DNA of 64,000 nucleotides from Trametes villosa (taxonomy: Eukaryota > Basidiomycota > Agaricomycetes > Polyporales > Polyporaceae), in the NCBI GenBank assembly GCA_002964805.2, contig PUDQ02000001.1, positions 558,001 through 622,000 of the forward strand, given 5' to 3'. The position numbers and the translations under genes are program-made. The notes under the pieces are model-generated. The model was not told where the DNA came from and made no database searches. It saw nothing but the letters and a program-made list of their open reading frames with translations. This document shows, piece after piece, positions 57,582 to 64,000 of the stretch; within the stretch, counting starts at the first letter, position 1, and each line of letters starts with the position of its first letter.

Positions 57582-58107
57582 CCTCAGCCTCGAGGCGCAC
57601 TCGGATCTTCTGCATCGTATACCCCGGATGGCTTCCTGATCCCCTCGGACTTGTACTACGCTCATTACTATGGATATGGATGGATGGATGGACATGGACG
57701 GTATTGTTTATCCCTCGAACACCGTCCGGGGCTCGCAGCCCGGATGGTCGAGTTCAAATGGTGGTCGGCTGCGCCAGCGCGGGGAACGAATTGTGCTGGG
57801 AGCCCGCATGGCAGCGTGACAGCCTGGGCAGGTGGCAGACCGCAGTTACGCACAGACACCGATACCGATCGGGAGTTTGACGGGCCCTGTACGAAGTTGG
57901 TAAGCCGACGCCTTCTTGTGGCCTCAGCGTGAGCCCGGGTGGCTGCACGAGTCGGGAGAACGTCATGCCCGCGATGCTTCGATGCTTCTCAGCGCGAACA
58001 GCAGTGGTATCGACGAGATAAATTATTATGTACATGTGCGTCCGTCTCCTATCGTACACGCAACAGCGGTGTATGCGTCTACCGGGTATGCATTGCATCG
58101 CTCGCGC
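57582..58107. other. convergent intergenic region between the carboxypeptidase and NRAMP genes
   Basis: About 530 bp with the 3' ends of both genes and a GGAT/GATG-type simple repeat (about 57668-57690). Nothing else recognised. Confidence 0.4.
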
Positions 58108-60489
58108 TCAGGCCCTGCCCAAGGCGAGCATCACGATCGCGTACACGTTCGCGGCGAGGATGATGAAGAAGATGACGGTCGAAATCGCGGTCACGGCCCA
58201 GTGGTTCGCGAACGACACGTACCCGTCCTCGTCCAGCGACACCGACGCGTCCTCCGCAGGCGCGTCGTGCGCCGCGCGGTGCACCTCCACCGCCACGTCC
58301 TTCTCCCCGACTGCGCCATCATCGCACCCCTTCTCGTTCTCGCTCAGCTCGATCTCGTTCAGCACACATGAGCACGCGTGCGGCGGGGAAAGCTCCGGGT
58401 CCGCGACGTGATCCGGCGTCGGAGGGAGGCTCACGAGCCCCGGCTGCGAGGCCGCCGCGGGCGTTCGCACGGCCGGGGGCGGGCGGCGCACAGACATCAC
58501 GGCCTTTGATGAGGTGAGGAGGATGAGCGGGGCCGCGACGAAGGGGAGCACGATCGCGAGCGCGACCTGCGACGCGACCAGGAGGGTGTCGATGCCCCGC
58601 CTTCCCACCGCGATCGCGACGACGACGGACGGGATCAGGCCAATGAGCCGCGTGATAATGCGCCTGAGGAACGGCTGTACGAACAGCAAGTGTCAATACG
58701 AAGGGAGCAATGGAAGCAAGAAGCCAAAGTCAGCAATAGCTCGTGTGTGCTGCAGACGGATGCAGTAGGAGGCGCGCTACGCACCGACACACGCCATTCG
58801 ATGAAGCCCTCGGAGACGATCTGGCCCGCGAGCGTGGCCGTGATGCTCGCCGTCTGGCCTGCGCAGAGCAGTGCGAGTGCGAAAATGAACGCAGCGGCTG
58901 GGGGGCAGGGTGATTCGATCAGTCAAAAACGCGGTGGGTCGCGCGTAGGCGGGGCAGCGGGAGGGCGGTACCTGTCCCAATGTGCGCCTTGATCAGATCG
59001 TGCGCGTCGAAAAGGCCGGCCGGAGCGGAGGTTGCTGATGAGCCATCTTTGTTGAAGAACACCGCGGCGGCGATGACGAGGATGCTAAAGGAGATAGGGA
59101 GGCGTTGCAGCGCAGGCGGTGAATGGGTGCTCGCGGAGGCGCGCGACGAGTACGTACGCGGAATTTATTGGCACAGCAACCGCCAACAGGCTCACGATCA
59201 CGTCGACGAGGCCGTGGGACAGGTGTGCGCGGACGAACCCGAGCTCGTTGTTCTGACGGTCGTACTTGTCGCGGTACTCTCTCGAGGCGGCGATGCGCTC
59301 GGCGCGTGAGATCGTGAATATTGACTTCAGCCAATCCCGCAGCCTGCTCCGTAGGTCGGTGGGTGCCGCGGACGCAGGCGATGGAAGCACTGGTGGTGGG
59401 GCGATACGATCTTGCGTCGCAAGGTACGACCCCAGGAAGAGCGCGTGCGGCATTACCGTGGCACCAAGGATTCCGACAGCTGGAAGGGAGGAATTATCAG
59501 TACGCACGTCTGCGCAAGAGAAGTCGCGAAGTGCACTGACCGGTGTACAGCGCATCAGGTTTCGTCTGGAATAGGCCCTTGTCGGGGATGAACCCCAAAA
59601 ATGTGTCTCCCCAATCAGGGCCCACCCTCGCGAGGAGGACGAGGAAGCAGACAAAGACGGCGGCAACCTGCATTTCGCTTGTCCATCATCCTCCGAAACG
59701 CGCGATTGCTCTGTAGTTGAACTCACTAGGGCCATAACAGTGTATTCGAAAATCTTCACAGGGCGTCCATGGCCCCGGGAAGGGTCACCGAGGATCAGGA
59801 ATATCAGAACGTCGGAGGCAGTTATGAGAACCGCAGCCCAAAGGGGAATCGACGGAAAGATGAGGCAGAGGCCTATGGCGGAGCCCAGGAGCTCTGCGAG
59901 GTCTGTGCTGACTATCGCGATCTCGGAGAGCACATAGAGCGGATAGAGGACGCCGAAGCGGATGAGGCGCGTGTGTCGCGGGCGGTCGTGGAGGAGGGCG
60001 CGACAGTGCGATGCCAAATCTGGACATAGTGTTAGCGTTGTGCCACCGGGGGCGGCCGCTTCCCAGGTGCGGCGGGGTGCGTACCTCGGCCTGTAACACA
60101 GCCCAGCTTGAAGGCTAGGGACTGGGTCCGGACGTCAGACTGGGCTCGGGCCCGGGCGAGTGGATATTCACCTGGAGAACCATCGCACCCAGTCCGGCCA
60201 TGAGCACGACAAATAGCATCGGCCTGTAGCCAAACAGGGAACCCGCCTGGAGATCGACGCTCCAGTTCCCTCTGTGCGCGCTGTTAGCGTGTGGTTCGCG
60301 TCTGTGGCTAGACCGCGCTCACGGATCAAAGTAGGCGACGGAGCAGATAATGCCCACCCCTACGTGCTTCGACACATGGCGATAGACGGTGCGCCAGCTA
60401 TGAGTGAGTCGCGCGCGCCAGGTGGGAGCGGCGGGGATCGCGGGGGCGCTGTACACGGCCGCACGCTCTGGATGGGCGAGGAGAGACAT
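58108..60489 (-). CDS. NRAMP family divalent metal transporter
   Basis: Proton-coupled Mn2+/Fe2+ transporter of the Smf/NRAMP type. ATG at 60489 (MSLLAHPERAAVYSAPAIPA). The TM1 metal motif DPGNW is formed across an intron: VGIICSVAYFDP joins to GNWSVDLQAGSLFGYRPMLF. TM6 carries GATVMPHALFLGSYL, matching the AxxMPH metal-binding element. Other segments are AELLGSAIGLCLIFPSIPLW, VDVIVSLLAVAVPINSAYVL, AAAFIFALALLCAGQTASIT with the GQTASITATLAGQ signature, and VLPFVAAPLILLTSSKAVMS. The long hydrophilic C-terminal loop (about 58490-58190) is followed by a last membrane segment (VIFFIILAANVYAIVMLALG). About eight exons. It shares a 296-bp upstream region with MED6. Confidence 0.92.
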
Positions 60490-60785
60490 CGGGCGATGCG
60501 GGCGGGGGATGCGTGTGCATGGCGGGCATCGCTGGTCGGTACTTGAAGAGCGGGGGCCCAGGGATGCGGTAGAGACGGGAGAGTGGGACGGGCGGATATT
60601 TGAGAACAGGACGCCTGCTATGGCGAACCCGGCCGGGCCCACTGGGAAAGTTGCCGAGCACTGTGAGACGCGTCCCGCCCGTTCGCGCGCCCCGCCGCCA
60701 ATCGCGGCCATGCCACTCTTCTGGCTCTCCCTCCGACCACCACCTCCCTGCGCGCACATCAGCCTCCACAACCCCCAATCACGAC
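60490..60785. promoter_or_regulatory. shared divergent promoter region of NRAMP and MED6
   Basis: 296 bp between the two start codons. No TATA box is obvious. Elements not identified. Confidence 0.5.
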
Positions 60786-62212
60786 ATGGACGTCGATTTG
60801 CACCCTCCTGACGACTACAGCCACCGCTTTTTCATCTGGCACGAGTGGATCCAGGTCGGCGCGTCCCAGGCAGTCTCCCCTAGCGCAAGCCGTATTCACA
60901 CCCGATGTCGCAGGCACATGGCCCGCTGACTGCGGAGAACGCGTTCGACTACTTCACCACCTCCATGTTCTACGACAAGCAGAGCAACAACCAGGTCCTC
61001 CGCATGCAGACAATGCACACCGGCCTCCCGCTCGTCAACGAAGCGGAGGAACTCAGGCAAGGAGAAGCACTCCCCGTCCCGTGCTGCGGCCCTAATGCGT
61101 CATGTCTGTTCTCAGACGCTTCACCGGCATCGAGTTTGCTCTCGTGCATGCCGAGCCGCCCTCGCTGTTTATAATCCACAAGCGAGAGCGTCTCTCACCA
61201 GACGAAGGTGAGTCGCCAGGTGAGTCGCCCTCTCCCACCGTTCTGAGAGCGCCGGCGGTGCAGTGCGCCCCCTCGCCGTCTACTTCATTCTCAACAACCG
61301 CATCTACCAATCACCGGACGTGTACACCTTGATTTCCAACAGGCTCGTACGTCCCTGTGTATCGGCCGACCGTCCGACGCGCGTTCATTTCGCGTCCTGT
61401 TCCAGCTCACCTCGCTGCACTCGCTGCAAAAGTCGCTCGACACGCTCCGCACGCACAGGCCCGCGTACACGCCCCGCACAGGCTTCGTGTGGCCGATCGC
61501 AGAGCCGCCGGCAGCGGACGCCGCGGCGAGCAAGAAGCGTGCTGCCGAGGGCGAGCCCGTGCCTGCCGCAGAAGTGCCCGAGGATTTGTCGTCGGGGCGT
61601 GGGCTCGCCACGTCGAGTCCTGCCGACGCGAAGCGGCAGCAGAACAACATGCTGCTCCTGAACGCCATGCGCACCACCGCCTTGCACGCGCATGAGTCCT
61701 TTCAGCTCCCGGCCGCGCCTCCCGAGGAATCCGTTCCGGAAACGCCTGCTACTGCAACGGCTGGGCGGTCTTCTGTGACTCCGGCCCCCGTCCCGAGGGG
61801 CACGACCCCCAAGGGCCCATCCAATGCACCGACGCCACAAGAGCCTCCTGCTAAAGGCCCACCTGGTGGCGGGAAGAAGAAAAAGAAGAGTAAGTCGTGC
61901 AGCAGGTCACCATTCATTCCGGATCTTATGCTTCCTACCCACCATCCAGGGACGTTGACCCTCCCAACGCCTGCGCCGTGACCTTTCAACGTGCATTGTC
62001 GATGTCATGACCCTCCTTCCATAGGTGCCGGTAAGAACGGCACGGCGCCCCGTGCCACTGCCAATGTCACCCACTCCTATTTCACGTTGACGACGACGGG
62101 CTCCGTGCCGCACTCTGCGTGTGTGCACATCTTAACATATCCTGCATGTACACGGTATCGTAGGTACCATCCCACCCAAGCACGTCCCCAGTCCGCGGAC
62201 CCTCCAGCGTGA
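60786..62212 (+). CDS. MED6: Mediator complex subunit 6
   Basis: Head-module subunit of Mediator. It starts MDVDLHPPDDYSHRFFIWHE at 60786; the first intron joins WIQ to AHGPLTAENAFDYF. The Med6 domain continues with TSMFYDKQSNNQVLRMQTMH, TGIEFALVHAEPPSLFIIHK, RPLAVYFILNNRIYQSPDVY and LTSLHSLQKSLDTLRTHRPA, ending TGFVWPI. The second half is disordered (Pro/Ala/Thr-rich), with a QQNNMLLLNAMRTT helix and a basic GGGKKKKK stretch. The last part after about 61890 is spliced (acceptor at 62024), and a further in-frame intron at about 62113-62160 is possible, so the final ~50 residues are uncertain; both readings stop at 62212. It is convergent with AP-3 sigma. Confidence 0.92.
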
Positions 62213-62427
62213 CGGTACGCGGCTATACGCACGGTTCCCTTGCCAAGGTATCCCACCGCGCCCGTCCGGCGCTGCATTCCCCGCACCGAGCCTTGGTTTT
62301 GGCCCCGCCATGCCCTTATCGGGCGGGCGCGGTCCCCCGGACTCGGAGCCAGGTACTCGAGGGCCCCCGGGCTCGTGTCTCCCGCCTGTCCCGGTCTATA
62401 ATGTCCCACGTCCACGCTGTCGGGCCA

Positions 62428-63241
62428 CTAGCGTGCACCGACACCTGCGAGTCTGCCAGTAAGCCAGCCGAGCGGCGTTTGCAGCGCACCACCGCTGCGC
62501 GCCCCAACGGTACCGCCGCCTCCGAGGGAGAGCGGGTTCGCGGATGCGAAGGACTCTTTGCGTGCGCGCGCGGCTTCTTGCACTGTGTGATGCGCAAGTA
62601 GAGTGTAAGTAATGCTCGCGGGCGGATATGACGAGGGGGGAAGACTTGCCTGCGCGGTCGATCTCGCCGACATTCGTCTCGAGCACCAGCCCGCCTTGTA
62701 TGATCTCGGAAAGGATGTGATGCGCCTGCGCGCGGCCGGAGATGAGCACGATCGCAACATATAGCGCAGAGACGCAGACGCACCTCGTCGAAATGAAACA
62801 CCAGATCGAGCTCGCACACGTTCTCGAACGCGCTGTCGAGCGACTCCACGAAGACCTGGATGAGGTCGAGGATGCCGAGCTCGCTCTCCGCGGCGTCGAC
62901 GACGAACACGAAGTGCAGCGTCGCGTAGCTGCGGTACACGACGCGCAGCCGTTCGCCCGCCGCCGCGCCGGTGCCGCTGGAGTCCTTGGGCGTGAGGAAC
63001 GGCTCGAGCTCGGGCGCGTCGAGGAAGTTGCAGAGCCCGGGCTGGCGCGAGGAGACGAGCGCGTAGATGCGCTCGACGAGGGTCTGCGCGGACTGCGCGA
63101 TCGGCGAGTAGAACTTGGTCAGCCGGGGCACGCCCGAGGTGTTGACTGCAGACAGATGGGCAGACGGGCGATGAGCGTGAGCGCAGGCGGTGTGCAGGAA
63201 TGGGGGAGAGCGCGCGTACAGATGAGTACTGCGTGTATCAT
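62428..63241 (-). CDS. APS3: AP-3 adaptor complex sigma subunit
   Basis: Small subunit of AP-3, which sorts cargo from the Golgi/endosome to the vacuole. The ATG at 63241 gives MIHAVLI, and an intron (GTACGC...CTGCAG) joins to FNTSGVPRLTKFYSPIAQ, the standard longin-type opening. YATLHFVFVVDAAESELGIL and DLIQVFVESLDSAFENVCEL are the sigma signature; a third exon holds AHHILSEIIQGGLVLETNVG. The next intron (62583-62649) starts with GC, not GT, and leads to VQEAARARKESF. The protein ends with a Gly/Leu-rich tail of about 35 residues absent from yeast Aps3, stopping at 62428. The insert SSGTGAAAGE in the core is a lineage-specific loop. Confidence 0.93.
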
Positions 63242-64000
63242 GGCTTCGTGTTACATCCGGTTGGTGCACTCCTCAAAGCAAAGAAGCGGTCGGTCGGCGG
63301 AGGATGGAGAACGAGAGACGGAGTGCTCGGAGTCGGAGACAGAGCCAGGAGCGCCTACGCACCGACTCGCTCTGACGCCACAACGGTGCTGCGGTCCGAG
63401 AAGCCGCTAGAGGACAGATTCGCCCACTAAGTACGGTGCGGTCGCGGGTCGATACCTACGGAGTGCTTAAGCAACTAGGCAAAGGACACAGCCCTGAACA
63501 ACATCTAACAGATACTTGAGCATGCCAGATAGCGTTCCAGGGAACCCCCGCCTCCGCGGGTTCGCTCGGGAAAGCGTAACGAACATCGAAGCACTGCGAA
63601 GCAGATGCGATAGGACCTGAGAGCAATGCGATACTAAAGAGCTAATCGTACACTGGCGTGATATCGCCAACAAATCCGTCACCCAACTCCTGCATGTAAC
63701 CCCATGGGACAGGAAGGATCGAGAAAAGATGTAACAGGAGTCCCAGTAGACTGGAGTATCGCGGTATCGCGAAGTAACCAAGGAGTCGATGTGTCCATTG
63801 GGGGCCAATGTCCTGACTTAGAGTCCGTATATCCAAGATTCATCCATCATACGGTGTGATTGTTATGTCAATGTGCTGGTGCTGGTGCATCTCCCCGGGT
63901 AGGTTTGCAGAGGTGCTGCCAGAGGGTTTCACGATGAGTTCTGACGGCCGCAGAGCCTTCGGAAGACGTTCATGCTCACGTTAAGCTTTGTTGCATGGCT
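63242..64000. other. region upstream of AP-3 sigma, to the window edge
   Basis: About 760 bp. Short open frames on both strands show no conserved block. No gene, tRNA or repeat recognised. Confidence 0.4.

Overview
The window reads as nuclear DNA of a filamentous basidiomycete (Agaricomycetes, most like Polyporales). Genes are split by many 50-70 bp GT-AG introns, the DNA is GC-rich, and the repetitive DNA is typical of mushrooms: a Plavaka-type DNA transposon and a Ty1/copia element. Species is inferred, not proven. Only the outer span of each gene is given as coordinates; exon junctions that could be read are described in the evidence.

Layout. 1-12.8 kb is ordinary housekeeping sequence: a chitin deacetylase cut by the window edge, a SET/NAP histone chaperone, the Sac1 phosphoinositide phosphatase head-to-head with U2 snRNP A', a TMEM205-like membrane protein, COP9 subunit CSN6, an RNase III-like dsRNA-binding protein that appears to have lost its catalytic residues, and one orphan gene. 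12.8-22 kb is an accessory island. It holds an apparently undamaged Plavaka-type transposase gene with an N-terminal C2H2 finger and a long acidic tract. A 2-oxoglutarate/Fe(II) dioxygenase of the TET/JBP type lies in the same orientation 365 bp upstream of the transposase start. Beyond it is an eight-copy, ~197 bp GC-rich tandem array. About 3 kb of apparently gene-free DNA follows.

24.9-33.6 kb holds an F-box/LRR-like gene and two adjacent paralogous genes of unknown function that share domain order and intron positions. 34.7-42 kb is conserved again: an intron-containing tRNA-Thr, MCM5 with MluI-box (ACGCGT) sites, a twin-CX9C protein of the EMI1/DUF3128 family, an intron-containing tRNA-Lys, and a large-subunit catalase. 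42-48.7 kb is gene-poor apart from a Crz1-like C2H2 transcription factor. 48.7-53.4 kb is a complete, very young copia element: LTRs identical as read, a 5-bp target duplication, one open Gag-Pol frame, and a primer site for a half-molecule of initiator tRNA-Met. 55-63.3 kb holds a probably GPI-anchored S10 serine carboxypeptidase, an NRAMP metal transporter sharing a promoter region with MED6, and AP-3 sigma, which contains a GC-AG intron.

The most notable system is the transposase plus TET/JBP-like oxygenase module at 13.2-19.8 kb, possibly with the adjoining array: a mobile element that may carry its own DNA-base-modifying enzyme. The element's terminal inverted repeats were not found by eye, so the claim that both genes move together remains inference.
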